64,000 bases of DNA from Blastocladiella emersonii ATCC 22665 (taxonomy: Eukaryota; Blastocladiomycota; Blastocladiomycetes; Blastocladiales; Blastocladiaceae). Shown one piece after another: positions 10,751 through 22,927 of the stretch. The translations under genes were made by a program, and so were the position numbers. How positions within the stretch are numbered: the first letter of the stretch is position 1; every line of letters starts with the position of its first letter. A model generated the notes under the pieces. It was not told the DNA's origin and did not search any database. It saw nothing but the letters and a program-made list of their open reading frames with translations. Location: positions 1,426,001-1,490,000 of the forward strand of contig JANHCV010000007.1 of the NCBI GenBank assembly GCA_025594325.1, read 5' to 3'.

Positions 10751-13523
10751 ATGGCCACCTTTCCGCCGCCGCCCAAGGAGCGGTGGGCCACTGCGCCGAC
10801 CTCGGCGCTCCCCGGCTCTTTCCTGTCGCCCGCCATGCGCTCGTCGAGCGGCCACGACGGCGACCTCGTGGGCGGCACCCCGCCGCCCGCCACTGTCATC
10901 GTGTCGCCGTCCAAGTCCGCCGCGGGCAAGCGCCGCAAGGACTCGTCGGGCGGCGCCGCCGGCGGCGGGAGCAAGAGCCGCTGGTCGATCGTCGCGCTGT
11001 CGGGGCTCGGCGGGAGCTCGGGCTCGGGCCTGACTCTCGGCACCACCGCCGCCGCTGAACCGCCGCAGGTCGCGCCCACCGCTCTGTCGCCTGACCCGCT
11101 CGCCCAGCGGATCGCCAGCGACGCGGCGGCCGGCGCGATCCATCCGTCCATGGTCCTCACGACACCCACCATCCGCCCGCGCGCGCTGTCCCCGCCGCCC
11201 GCTGCATTCACATCGCCCAAAAGCCCACCGAGCGCGACCGCGGTCCCCGTCGTCCGCGTCGTGACGCCTGGCGGCGACGAGGCCGCAGCCACGCGCTTCC
11301 TCGCCACCCACTCGCGCAACGCGAGTACCAGCAGCTCGACGAGCGGCCGTGGCGAACGGACGATCCCGCGGTTCCGCATGCACTCGCGGCGCACCTCAGT
11401 CGCTGACGCCGTCGTGGAATCGGCCGGTACCGCTGCTCGGCGCGCCGGCGGAAGCGCGGGTGCCCGGCTGCGCCGCGCCGCCAAGGTCGCGCTGCAGATC
11501 CCGGACCGCGCCGTCGAGCGCGCCGCGCGCAAGCTGCGCCGGTGGGGCCGGCGCGGGTCCACGTCGAGCGCCACGGGGTCCGTCAGCGGCACGGGCGATT
11601 CGGACTCGGACTCGGTCACGTCCATCACGTCGTCGTCCTCGTACGACGACGGGGTGTCGACGCCCTGGACCACGTCGGGCCCGTCCTCGCGCCGGCCCTC
11701 TGCGGGCGTCGTCGAAGACCAGGCGTACATCAACGGTATGGCGTCGGGCCTGCGCATCGGCCACGGCCCGCCGCTGCCCATGCACCCGACCTGCCGGCTC
11801 GGGATCCCGCTCCAGTCGCGCACACGCCAGCTGCCGTCGCCTTACGACTCGGACACGAGCGATGTCGGGGTCCCACTGCTCACCGGTGGCGACCCGAGCG
11901 GCGGTACTGCGGTGGGCGGCGGGTGGACGACGTCGCCGCAGGTCATGTCGCCGCACCACTCGCCGCACAGATCGCCGATATCGCACCACACGGACCCGCT
12001 CCTCGCGCCGCAGCGAAAGCGGCTGGCCGTCTCGCTCGCGGCGCTCGCCGAGGGGCCCGTGAACCCGCTTCTTCTCTCCGCCGAACGCGGTAGCACGCTC
12101 GTGGCGCCAAGGCAGCAGGCGCGCCAGTGGCTGTTCACGCGGCTCGACTCGGCGCTGCGCCCGGTCCTCGGGCCCGTCGTGGTAGAGCTCGCGGGCGAGC
12201 ACCTGTACTCGGCCGACGTCGACCCGGCTCTCGCACCCATCGCACCGACAGCGCCCGAGTCCCTGTCGCTCGACATCCCCGTGTCCGCGACCCCCGCCGA
12301 CTCGAACGTCACCGTCATCCCGCCAACCACTGACGCGCAGCCAGCGCCACCACCGTCCACTGCCGTGTCGGGCGACAAGATTGAGGTTGAGTTCCTATGG
12401 CTCGGCTCCCTGCACAACGTGGTGGTCCTGGACATCGGCCTGCTCGCACGCGAGTCGACGAACCGCGTCGCCGCGTCCCAAATCCCCGAGCTCGCGGTCC
12501 AGGTCATCACCGAGACCCAGACGCTCCTCCTCCTCGCGCCCTCGGCCAAGCACAAGCGCCAGTTCCTCCAGTTCATCCCGTTCTCGTGCATCGAGGCGCG
12601 CCAGGCGCTCGTGTTCGGCCCGCCGCCCGCAGACGCTGCGGGGCCCGGCGACGCGCCGGCGAGGGCGGAGCTCGACGCGCTCGTTGACGAGCTGGTTGCG
12701 GCGCAGGCCGAGGTCGCGAGCCGGCAGCGGCGGATACAGGTCCGCGTCTACCCGGCGTCCTAGTGGCCAACCTCGCTGACGATTTAAACACACGTAGGAC
12801 AAAATGGCTGCCGACTCAGCCGAGTTCGCACGCCTGCACGACCTGCTGACGGACCTCGACCTCGTCTCGCACTCGCTCCTGTCCGACGCCGTAGGCGAAT
12901 CGCGCGCGCTCGCTGAGCGCAACATCGCGTCCGAGCTCGCCGCGCAGGCCGACACCGTGCGCCACGTCCACGCGCAGCACCTCACGCGCGTGCGGAACCG
13001 GTCCAAGGTCCTCGCGTCGTATCAGGCCCAGATCGCGGCAGCGCTCGACGCGCCCTCTGCGACGGGCGAGCGGGGCGGCGCTGGTGCCGGCGGAGGGTCG
13101 CGCGGGTTCCGCATCGCGCGGATTGTTATTGGGTTCCTGGTGATTTGGGCGGCGGCGCGGATCGTCAACCCGTGGGGCGTGTTCACGGGCCGCTGGTCGC
13201 CACCACCGCCTCGAATGGCGGCGGCCAAGGAGGTCATGCTCGCGCCGCCGCCACCTCAGCCGCAACCGCCGGTCCGGACGCGTACCGTCGACGTCGCTAT
13301 CGAGACCACCGTGACGCGCATCGTGCACGTGGTGACGGTCACGGTCACGTCGAGCGTGTACGACGAGTGGCCCGCCGAGACGCCGCCCGTCGCGGTTGCC
13401 GTGGGAGGCGAGCAGAGGCCTGGACCTGATGCGGGGCCGCGGCCAACGGACCCGCCAGCGGCAAGGAGGGCGGGAGACGAGGGCGGAAGGCGTGAGGAGC
13501 GGCCATGGTGGGTCGTGTGGTAG
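10751..13523 (+). CDS. Large low-complexity protein with C-terminal membrane anchor (hypothetical)
   Basis: Preferred model: exon 10751-12739, intron 12740-12797 (58 bp, GTCCGC...CACGTAG with a CTGAC branch site), exon 12798-13523, phase 0, 904 residues. Residues 1-480 are Ser/Pro/Gly/Arg-rich and probably disordered. A compact region at about 535-620 holds a hydrophobic stretch reading HNVVVLDIGLLARES and VITETQTLLLLAP. Residues about 650-740 are helical and charged, likely coiled coil. One membrane span (RIVIGFLVIWAAARIV) lies near 770-785, followed by a Pro-rich, Arg-rich tail. I do not recognise a family. The donor GTCCGC is atypical here. If the splice is wrong, two genes are present (10751-12763, 670 residues; 12804-13523, 239 residues) only 40 bp apart, which is tight for separate promoters. 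Confidence 0.65.
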
Positions 13524-13716
13524 AATACATCCTTGACTTACTGTGACTATTGGCCTGCTGTTGGGATCGCCACTTTTCAGCCAGTCCAAGTGGCGCAACG
13601 CGACGAGGTTCATTTCACGTGTTATCGCGACGCGTCTCTGCGCGAACATGCAACCCGCACAAATGCTCCTCTGGTGACGTGTAGATGCAGATGTTATATA
13701 ATAGTGAAGGGAACCA

Positions 13717-14868
13717 CTATGTGGCGTTACGGAATACCAAGTCCTTGAGCGACGCGGGTGCTGCGTTCCGGATAGCCAGCTCGCCAACATCGGACGTGAT
13801 GCGCGTGTCGCACAGGCGCAATTTCTCGAGGAACGGCGGGATGTTTCGGGCGAGGACGAGCCCCGAGCGGTCCGTAATGTTGTGATTCGTGGAGAGATCG
13901 AGTTCGCGCAGCGTCGCAGGGACGAGTGCTTCCAACGCTGCGTGCATCGACTGGGCAAGCACAAGTAGTGCAGCAGTCCCGACGTTATTCACGCTGACGT
14001 CGTAACCGATTCGTAGCGCGGGTTACCCGAGAAATCGAGGTACTCGAGCTGCGGTGGCCACTGCCACGAATCCAGCCAGTTGCTGTTCGCGGTGTCAAGG
14101 ATCCACGAATTGCTGAGGGTGAGTGAAGTGAGTGTCGTGGGGAAGCGAAAGTGCGAGAGGCGCTCGCAGTCGATGGTGCAGCCCTCCAAGTGAAGCGAGG
14201 CAAGTGCCTGAGTTGGGTGAAGCATGGCAGCGTTGAGAGCCTCGATTCCGCGCTTGGTGACAGGCTGGTACTCGATGGCGAGCTCGGTGAGTGTTCCGGC
14301 AGCGACCGCATCGACTGCACGGAATATGCCGGCATCCGCCGCAATGCGCCCATCGGTGTCCTATCCACGAGAAGTCGCGAAGTTTGACTCGAGTGTCAGT
14401 AGACGATCGCGCAAAAAAAAAAGAAGAAAAAATGCATCGTACTATCCAACTGCGCTGTTGGTCGTCATAATTCGCTTTCGGGAAGCCGAGCGCTGCACGA
14501 ACACGGCGGCCAACAATATTGGGAGGCACTGCAGGGAGCGGCGCGCACGAGTCACGGAACCAATCAAGCGTACGAAGATCCGCGCTCACGAACGCAAACG
14601 CGCCGATAGCCATTGGGAGACGCGACGCAAGCCGTTTGTCAAGAAGCGCAATGTGGCCGCGATGCACAGCAGCCCCCAAACTATGGTGATCAGAGTGATT
14701 GAGAATGGCCTTGTGGACGCGCGGGATGAGGTTTGCATGCGTGACCCGGGCAAGCTGCTGGAAGCTGTGGGTGTCCTTGGGGAGGGGGGGGGGCAACAGC
14801 CACACGGCATAGAGGAGCACCCGCTCGAGGACCTCGGGAACGTTGAGATCGATAGGCATCTTTTGCAT
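13717..14868 (-). pseudogene. Broken leucine-rich-repeat-type gene
   Basis: Reading on the minus strand, 14868 to about 14450 encodes an N-terminal segment starting MQKMPIDLNVPEVLERVLLY and containing FQQLARVTHANLIPRVHKA. The reading frame then shifts. From about 14330 to 14010 a different frame encodes LRR-like units (LASLHLEGCTI, LTSLTLSNSWI, LEYLDFSGNPRY). At about 14005-14012 a one-base deletion or equivalent moves the sequence into the frame that continues with LRELDLSTNHNITDRSG and LEKLRLCDTRITSDVGEL and ends at 13717. An A-rich low-complexity run (14408-14430) lies between the two parts. With at least two frame breaks and no convincing introns, I read this as a degraded gene. The first break could instead be the junction of two adjacent genes. 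Confidence 0.6.
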
Positions 14869-15578
14869 CAGCTTACATGCGAGGTTTCGCGGCGGGGCAA
14901 AGGATGGTGGGGACGAGGGAAGCGGAGCGGGTGAGCGGTGGCGTTACTCGCCCTCGCGAGGCCTTTGGGCATCACGTGAATATCAGGCGGAATGTGCGAG
15001 ACGCGTTTCGACGCGTCTCCCAGCTGTCCCTTCCCACGTGCGCAACCTTATCGGGGCTGCCAAAGTGGAGATAACCCTGTACGAGGCCCCCGGGGACCCG
15101 CGGGCGGCATCGGGCCGGCAGGGGCATCCACAAGGCGCGCGCTCGGATTGTCTCCCGACACGGTTTTTGGTGACCATGGACAGCCGCGGAAAAGAAACGG
15201 CTGCCTCAGTGCACGCGAGGAACCGGAGCCACGCACGTGCTCGTCTTGACGCCTTCGCTGAGGAGTCGGGACCGCAATGCCCGCGCTCAGGGAAATGTCG
15301 CCCACCACATGGATATCAGTCTCTGGCCAGACCGAAAGCGCACGCAAGCGCACGCTGAGGTTGTTTCGGCAAGTCTCGCAGCCCGCCCGTGCGTGTGCGC
15401 CGCCTCCGGTTGTGGCGGGTCAGGCGGACGCGCTGACTCGCTTCTGCCGGCTCTCCCTCCGCCCCTCATCCTATCCACGGCGTAGCACCCTGTGCAGCAC
15501 CTGCTAGACACTCCGGCTCGACTCAGACTACGACGACGCTGCCTCGATTGCGTGCCACACCCGTCCGACCCACCGACC
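14869..15578. other. Intergenic region
   Basis: This 0.7-kb stretch lies between the divergent broken LRR gene and the TmcB-like gene. It contains a palindromic pair GAGACGCGT...ACGCGTCTC near 14998-15021. No gene is supported. Confidence 0.4.
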
Positions 15579-18500
15579 ATGACTGAGCACAGCAGAGGCG
15601 TGGACTCGCCCGGCGGACCCGCCTTTCTCGCTGACGGCGTCGGCGGCGGCCACAAGTCGGTCGCAGGCGGCAAGCGCGCCGGCCTCAAAGACGTGATGCG
15701 GCCCTGCGCCGTCGAGCAGGCCATGTTCTCGGTTGCCTACATCACGACGCGCGACAACGAGCTTCCGCCGCTCGCCTCATGGTGTCTGACGGTACGATAC
15801 GCGCGACGGTGGCTCCACGCGTTCCGTCTGATCCGCTCACGCTCGCACCTTGTCTAGATTGTCGAGGACATCCAGTGGCTGGCGTTTTCGTGGCGCTTCA
15901 TCTCCGACATGCCATGGATCCTCACGGCCATCGTCGAGCCGACGCGGTTCCTGACGACGTACTCGAGCTTCGTCGTCGCGAACTCCATCGGTACGCGTTC
16001 CTCCCACCTAGCTTCGAAAACTCGAGACTGATTGACACCTCGCTCGACCGCGTAGGCATCGCGCTGGTCTTCACCGTGGTGGTCCTCATCGCGGCCGTCC
16101 TGATCGCCACGCACCGCGAGGCCAAGGTTCCAATTCCGGCCCTGCGCGTCCTACGCGTGCTAGGTACCCTGCTCATGACGGCGCTCAGCATCCCGATCGC
16201 CTCGCTGTTCGTCGGCGGGGTTCACTGCATCGGCGGCGTGATCCCCGAGTACGGCGTCGCGTGTGCCTCGTCGCAGCATCTCCCGCTCCTCATCTTTGAC
16301 GCCATCGGCCTTCTCGTGTTCACCCCGCTCATCGTCGTCGGGTCCCTCGTGGTACGGCTTCGTCGCTATACTGCTGGGCGATTGAAAACTCACTGTCCCA
16401 CCTGTAGTTCATCGAGACTTCTCCGACAAGCGATAGCCCGCTGGCCCGGCCGCACGGCCGCATCGACTGCCTCGCTGTGACGATGCGCATCGCGTTCGTG
16501 TTCTCCGACTACTTCACGCGCGACCTCGACACCGCGGGCAAGTGGATCCACCTCGTGCTGGTCGCGGGCGGGCTCGCGTTCCTGGTCGTCAAGATGGCGC
16601 GCACGCAGCCCTACTACAACTCGGCCATGACGCACGCTCGCATCGGTCTCGCCGCGGCCGCTCTCGCCTCGTCGGTTGCGGCCATGGTCATTGTGGGCGC
16701 CGGTGAGCCAGCGAGCTGGTGGATTGCGCTGCCCGTCGCGTCGCTCGTGGGCCTGGTCGTCGGCGTGGCCGGTTCCAAGTGGTACTCGCGCCGGTACCTC
16801 GCCGAGACGATCCGGTGCTGGCACCGCGTGGTCCGGGCCGAGGTCGGCGAGAACGAGGGCTCGCGGCTCGTCGACGGTATGCGGTCGCCGGTGCGGTCGT
16901 CCGACCCGTCGGTCGCCAACACGGCCGCGCGCGCGTCGACCGGTCTCGCCGTCGCGGTGGAAGCGACATGGGATGCTTCGACGTCGACGGGGATCGGGCC
17001 GGGCAGCAACATGGGCATCGACGGCGTCAACCATGCGACGACGAAGGGTAACCAGAACCTCACGCTACACGTCGGCGGTGCCGGCGCGCCGGTACAGCGT
17101 CGGCTCAGCGTCGACCGCGGCTCGGTCCACACGGGCATGCCGCCGCGGGCCCGTCGGCCAAGCGTGGCGCCGTCCATCATCGAGTCGCTCGCCGCGGCCC
17201 AGGACAATGCCGAGTTTACCCTCAACGGTCTGCTCAAGGGCTCGTCCATGGACGCGCTCAACGTTCTCCGCGAGCGCCAGCCCAAGCGTCGGATCCGCGT
17301 GTTTGAGTCCCCGCTGCAGGTCGAAGTCTGTGCGTATCGCTCATCACTCCGCCACTTCTAGCGCGAGCACTGACACTCTCTGCATACATTGATAGGCATT
17401 CGGTTTATTCGGTCGAACCCGACGGCCAAGCAGATCTCGCTTGGTCTCCAGCTGCTCGAACGCGGGCTCGTCGAGTTCCCCAACGATCCGCTCCTCCTGC
17501 TCCTCTCCGCAACGTACCTCTCGGCCTACTACAAGGAAGACGGCGCACGTGCCGCCGACGAGCTGATGCGCGAGCTCAACACGTCGCGGCGCAAGATCCC
17601 GATGACCGTCGCGTTCCTCGTCTACGTCCGCGAGCGGTCGGCGCGCGACCAGGGCGAGCACCTCCTCGACCGCGTGTCCATGGCCGCGCTGGCGAAAGAA
17701 GTCCGAGGGCATCACCTCGCGGCCCTCTACGGCATTCGCGACCTGTGGGAGAGCGTCCGCACGTCGGCGCCCGCGCACCAGATCACGGATATCGTCGGCC
17801 GCCTCGCCGTGTACCAGGCCGGCGCTGCGAGCTGTTACACGCGTCTCCTTGTGATCAACCCGCGCGACAAGAACACGCTGCGCAGCTATGCCCAGTTCCT
17901 CCACTGCGTCGAGGCGGACGCGGCTAAGGCGACGCAGGTCCTCGAGCTCGCCGAAGAGGGTACGCCTTTGCGATGGTCGCATTCGATAGCCACCGAAACT
18001 AACCTTACCCTTTTATGTAGTCGAGACGCAGGAATCGCGCGCTATGACGCAGGAGCACCACCAGAGTCGCGTTGCCACCTCTTCGAGACCGATCAAGGCG
18101 ACGGCCGCGCTCGAGCCGGCCATGGAGACAACGACGGTCGCGACCCCGTCGGCCGACAAGCTCGCGACCGTGTCCTCGGTCGAGCTCGACGAGAGCCTGA
18201 CGCACAGCAACCAGATCATCCTCGACGATCACGTCCACGGCGCCGTCGCGCAGTTCAAGAACATGGACCGAGTCAACAACAGCTTCGGCGGCGACGGCAA
18301 GTTTGACCTCGTCGCTGACAACACGCGCATGAACGCCGGCCGCGCCGGGTCGCACACGTCGGGTACCTCGGCCAGTCGGACCCAGCGGCAGGCCCTGCAG
18401 ATGCGCCGCAGCCTCCTCGAGCGCGTGTCGCGGCCGCTGAACAGCAACAAGCTCATGGTCATCTCGTGCCTCCTGTTCCTCGGCTCCATCATCATTGGGT

Positions 18501-20266
18501 TCTACGCGTGCCTGCTCTTCTTCAGCGGCACCTCGACGCTCCTCGACCGGTTCCGCCTGATGCGCAGCGCCCGCGCCGCCGCGAACACGGCGCTCGAGTC
18601 GGTACGTTGCTTTCTGTCGTCCTCGTTGTGAGGCTCACGCTGACTTGATTGCCCACGCACAGGTCCGCAACGTCATGTTCTTCAACATGTTCAAGCTCTA
18701 CGACTCGGTCGCGACATCCGTCGCCCTGCTCAAGACGCAGATCGGGATCATGTCGGCGGCGCTCCCCAACCTCGCCTCGTGGGATACGGCCGCCGACATA
18801 ACGCCGGCCAAGTTCCGACTGTACCAAGCACGGTTCCTGACCAACATCAACAACTACGTCGCCATGGACGCGACCCCGCTCGACGTCTACCGCATTGTTC
18901 TGCAGGCGGCGCAGATCACGCTCGCGTACACAGCACCGGGCGCGTTCACCCCGGCCATCTGGACCTCGATCCCCGAGCTGCGGATCCTGACCGACAACCT
19001 GCCCAACGTGTTCGCCGGGCTCAAGGCTATCAGCCAGGCGAGCGTCGACGAGTACTCGAGCCTCGTCGCCACTAACCTCGGGATCATGACGCTGTGCTGC
19101 GTGTCGTCCGCTGTCTTTCTGTGCGGCGCTGGCATCGCCGTGTACCACTCGGTGCGTCGAACCGTCTTGCTTTCACGGCACCTGTCGCTGACGCTCATCA
19201 ATTTTAGGTCGTCCACCGGTACTTTGTCAACGAGGACCACGTCGTCACCCTGCTCCGCAGCCTGCCCAAGCGCGCCGCGTCGAACCTGCTGACGCAGATC
19301 GAGGAGGACATCGAGTCGTTCCGCGAAATCACCGACGAGGACGACTTCGAGGCCAGCGACGCGGGCGAGGCCAAGCAGCTGTCGGCGGCGCGCGCCGCCG
19401 GAACTGGCCGCGTGGTCACGGACCGCCGGCGCAAGTTCAAGATCATGGTGCTGGCCGCGATCCTGGCCATCGGCGGCATGGCGGCGGGTATGTTCACCGT
19501 CACGATCCAGTCGTCGTCGCTGCAGAACGACATGGCGCGGCTCGTGCTGTCGAGCGACCGGCGGTTCAACGTGGTCGTCGCGCGCTTCTTCTCGCTCGAG
19601 TTCTACTCGCCCGACACGACCGTGTCGGCGGCGTCGTCGGTCCGCAACAGCCGGTCCGCGATGCTCGACCTGATCGACTCGCACTCGCGGCTGGTCCGCG
19701 ACACGGACGGGATCGCGTCGATTTTGCCCGCCGACTGCATCTACCCGCGCAACTGCGACGTGCCGAGCAACTGCCCCGATCTGCAGGAGGACCCGGCGTC
19801 CGGGCTCACGCGGTCGGTCGCGTCGCTGCCCCTCGACACCGAGATCCTGCGGTTCGCCGACGCCGAGGACCAGGTCATCAACACGATGGCCATGGCGACG
19901 ACCAACATCTCGGACACGACCACGGCGTCGTACCGCACGTGGCGGCTGTCGCTCGCGCTGGCGACCGACATCCAGACGCGGCTGACGGCCATGCACACGA
20001 GGTTCGAGCTCTACATGACCAGCCGCGTGTCGTACAGCTCGACGCTCTGCATCCTCATGTTCGTGGCAACGCTCGTGACCAGCGTTATCGCGATTCTTGT
20101 GTTCGTCGTGTGGGGCGTGCAGCGGCTCCGCCACGAGGCGCGCACTCTGACGGCGGTGATGCACCTGATCCCCGGCCCGATGCTCAAGGAGGCGCCCGCG
20201 CTGCTCAAGTTCATCGAGTCGGGCGGCGTCGCGCTCGACATGGACGCTGCGGGCGGTGGTGAGTAG
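15579..20266 (+). CDS. TmcB/TmcC-like polytopic membrane protein with TPR-like central domain
   Basis: Eight exons (15579-15791, 15858-15990, 16056-16351, 16408-17329, 17396-17959, 18021-18601, 18663-19151, 19208-20266) join with consistent phases to 1418 residues. All seven introns are 56-66 bp, start GTACG or GTGCG and end AG. The N-terminal third has several membrane spans (for example GIALVFTVVVLIAAVLIATH and LLIFDAIGLLVFTPLIVVGSL). A soluble central part (about residues 520-720) reads SNPTAKQISLGLQLLERGL then LVEFPNDPLLLLLSATYLS, matching the TPR-like domain of TmcB/TmcC proteins. Later spans lie near 852-876, 1043-1066, 1144-1166 and 1346-1370, enclosing two presumed extracytosolic domains. 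The short C-terminal tail lacks a kinase or cyclase domain. A receptor or mechanosensor-like role is inference; family assignment rests on pattern memory. Confidence 0.8.
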
Positions 20267-20801
20267 GCGAGGGTGCTCCTTTGAGGTTTGATATCCAATG
20301 TATGAACTTGCTTGCGCGTGAGCTTTAGTCCTTGCCGCTCTTGAGGTTGGGCAGTCAACAGACCCGAGAGCGTGGCTCAGCAATCCCCGCGCGCGGCGGT
20401 GGCTCAGCGGGAGCGGGAGTGGCGCAGCCACGGTGACGCGATGGTCATGTCGCGCAGCTCGACGTTGCCGCAGTTCCGAAGGAGCACGTTGCACTGGTAA
20501 TGGAGGCTTCGGCGGACCTGTAGTCGACGAAAATGCGCGGAAACTGGCCGAAGCTGAAGCCGTACTCCGCACGGCCTTTCCCGTGCGTTCGGAACACTTA
20601 TCATATTCCGCTGGCCTAATTCCGCTCATTTGAGAGTGGGAGTTACACTGATCGAGCAGGTAATGAAGTCGATGAATCGCGTGACAGCGACCTGAACAGT
20701 GACGGAGCGCGGCCGCGTCGCAGGTCGCGTCGCGTCTCGCTAGGCACTCTCTCCAAACAACTCCGCATAGCCCATGAATGTTCACGTAACTTGCTGAAAC
20801 T
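20267..20801. other. Intergenic region with leader shared with the 22.9-kb gene
   Basis: No gene is supported. The last 35 bases before the ATG at 20802 (CCCATGAAT...TAACTTGCTGAAA, 20771-20800) closely match 22899-22927 upstream of the next zinc-finger gene. Confidence 0.5.
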
Positions 20802-22692
20802 ATGTCCTCGAATCAAACCCTACCATGGACGTCATCTGCGGAGCTTAATTACGCGACTGAGGTCCCGCCGCTATCAACGAGACGGCCTTCACGGCGGCTG
20901 GGGCCGCCGAGTCGATGGTAATTGGCTCGCACGTGTTGAGATCAAATTCTCCTGCGAACTCTACGACAGTTAGTGGGTTTCATCCAAGCGAACACGAAGG
21001 CGCGATGCGCCAACACCAGGTCGAGCCGTCGCTCACCATGCCGCACGCGCCGCGCGAGTCGGTCAACATCGACACGGACACGCGGCCGCACTCGTGCCCG
21101 GACTGCGGGCATCGGTTCAATTGCCTCGAACACGTGCGTCGGCACGCGCGCATCCACTCGGGTGTCCGTCCCTACCCGTGCACGCACCCGGGTTGTACCA
21201 AGACCTTCTCGCGCATCGACAACCGAGCGGATCATCTCAAAACACACGCACGCAAGGCGGCTAACCGAGGCGCGACGGCTGACGGCCCGTCCGAGCCGCC
21301 GATGACCCCGCTCGTTGACACGCTCGCCGTGGGTAAGGTAAAATTAAGCGACTCGAATCATGCTGGCGATGATGATCGCGTATCCACTTCTTCCTTGTCA
21401 TCCTGTCCTGCTTCTCCAGAGCTTCCAGGCGAGCAACAGCGAGTTTTCGAAGCGGCAGCGGTGCCGCTGCAAACTGATGGACTGGTTTACCCTACCGCTT
21501 TGCTTCATCCAGCCTTGCTCGTGCGCTCACCTTCGCCCACTTGCTCGGCAGTACATGAATCGGAAGCGAACGAACTGGCGCCGTCGCAGCAATGCGAGCC
21601 CGGCGGCGGCAGTACGAGTACGGCCGGGCTCGGGCGACGCTTTATCGTGCCCAGGCACCCCGACAACCCGCTGCTGCCCCTCCCTCGCGGGCGGCCGCGA
21701 CTCGCGGACAGCGGCACGGGACCGGCGCTTTGGGGCTCGATTCCCGCACTACCACCCACGGACCTGGACTCGCGGCCGCACTTGTGCACGGACTGCGGGG
21801 AGCGGTTCAAGATTGCCCATCACCTGCGCCGCCACGCACTTATCCACACGGGTGCGCTTCCTTACCCGTATACGTACCCCGGATGCGACAAGGCCTTCTC
21901 GCGCTCCGATAACCGCACGCAGCATCTCAGGAAGACGCACGCGCGCCAGGCGAGCGCAGACGCGGCTACGGGCAAGTCGGTGTCGTCCGTCGGCAGCAGT
22001 AGTGGCGCGCCCGCGGATCCCGCAGGCGACGGCGAGGTAGCGGGCGAAGACGACGAGCGCCGTGTTGAACCAGCCAAGAAGCAGCGGAAACAGGTACGGC
22101 TTTCGCCTGGATTGAACGTCGTGGACCCAGTTCTCTCACACAAGCTGCTGCCGTTGCGAATGTCGCTGCCGCGCACACCGACCTGCCTGCACCCGCTGCG
22201 GTTGCGTTTCCCGAGGATGCCGTCGCAGCATCAACAGCTGCGCGAGCCCCGCAACTTGCTCATCCGCCTCCGTTCCCCGCGGGATCCGGCGACGGGCTCT
22301 TCCGCTCGGCCTGCTTGGACATGCTTCCACCGCCGCCACATGTTGCTTGTCAGCACCTGCCGCAACGTGATGATCTGTTCCTGGTAGCGCATCCGTTCCC
22401 GCACTACTACTCGGAGCCACCGCCGTTGTGCTCACCTCCGAGCCCCGCGCATCACCAACACCAGCGGCCCTCGACGCTGTACCACCCGTACCAGCATCGC
22501 CCGATTCATGTCCATCAGCCGCAGCCTCACCTACCTCACGTCTTTGCAGCCAACCCGATCAACACACCTGCGCCGCTGCCTTGTGGCTCGGCCCTCGACC
22601 CGTCGAGGTTCCTCGCACTTGAAGATTGGGCGGCGACGCGTCCGTCATCGGTCCAGCGCGCCCGGGCTGCCGTGCCCAACCCGTGGCAGTGA
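20802..22692 (+). CDS. C2H2 zinc-finger protein with two finger pairs, probably decaying
   Basis: Start chosen at 20802 (MSSNQTLPWTSSAEL...), because the leader just upstream is shared with the neighbouring paralogue. Exon 20802-20917 joins 20974 across a 56-bp intron (GTAATT...GTTAG). Finger pair 1 (about residues 78-133) is intact. Pair 2 (about 308-363) follows the family block IVPRHPDNPLLPLPRGRP. In its second finger the first zinc cysteine is replaced by tyrosine (PYTYPGCDKAF against the paralogue's FACPYPGCGKAF), so zinc binding there should fail. After the second pair the open frame ends at 22387, while clear C-terminal coding (ending DPSRFLALEDWAATRPSS...) continues in another frame to 22692. 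A 51-bp GTACGG...ACAAG intron (22094-22144) looks good by sequence but leaves the phases one base off. A one-base indel is therefore likely; an odd splice is the alternative. Confidence 0.7.
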
Positions 22693-22898
22693 ACCGCACC
22701 GCCGCCGTGGATCCGGAATGCACGAACGGCGCCGTCTGAAGATGTATCAAATTTATTACACGCTGAACCCTCCTTCTCCCACCTCGTGAAACCGCCGAGA
22801 AATCGCACGCGTCGTTCATGCACCACATGACCGCAGGCAGCGCCCCGTTTTGGCCTGAGCGGCAGAGCCGGTCGCCTCCTCCCGCAAAACTTGAAGCT

Positions 22899-22927
22899 CC
22901 CATGAATCTGTCTTTTAACTTGCTGAA
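22899..22927 (+). promoter_or_regulatory. Duplicated 5' leader shared with the 20.8-kb zinc-finger gene
   Basis: The sequence CCCATGAAT, a variable spacer, then TAACTTGCTGAAA ends at the ATG. The same arrangement precedes the ATG at 20802. This marks the two genes as a tandem duplication that carried its promoter-proximal region. Confidence 0.6.

Noticed and set aside
18887-20785. 632-codon (-) open frame
   Set aside because: Antisense to the TmcB-like gene's last exons; His/Arg/Asp-rich shadow.
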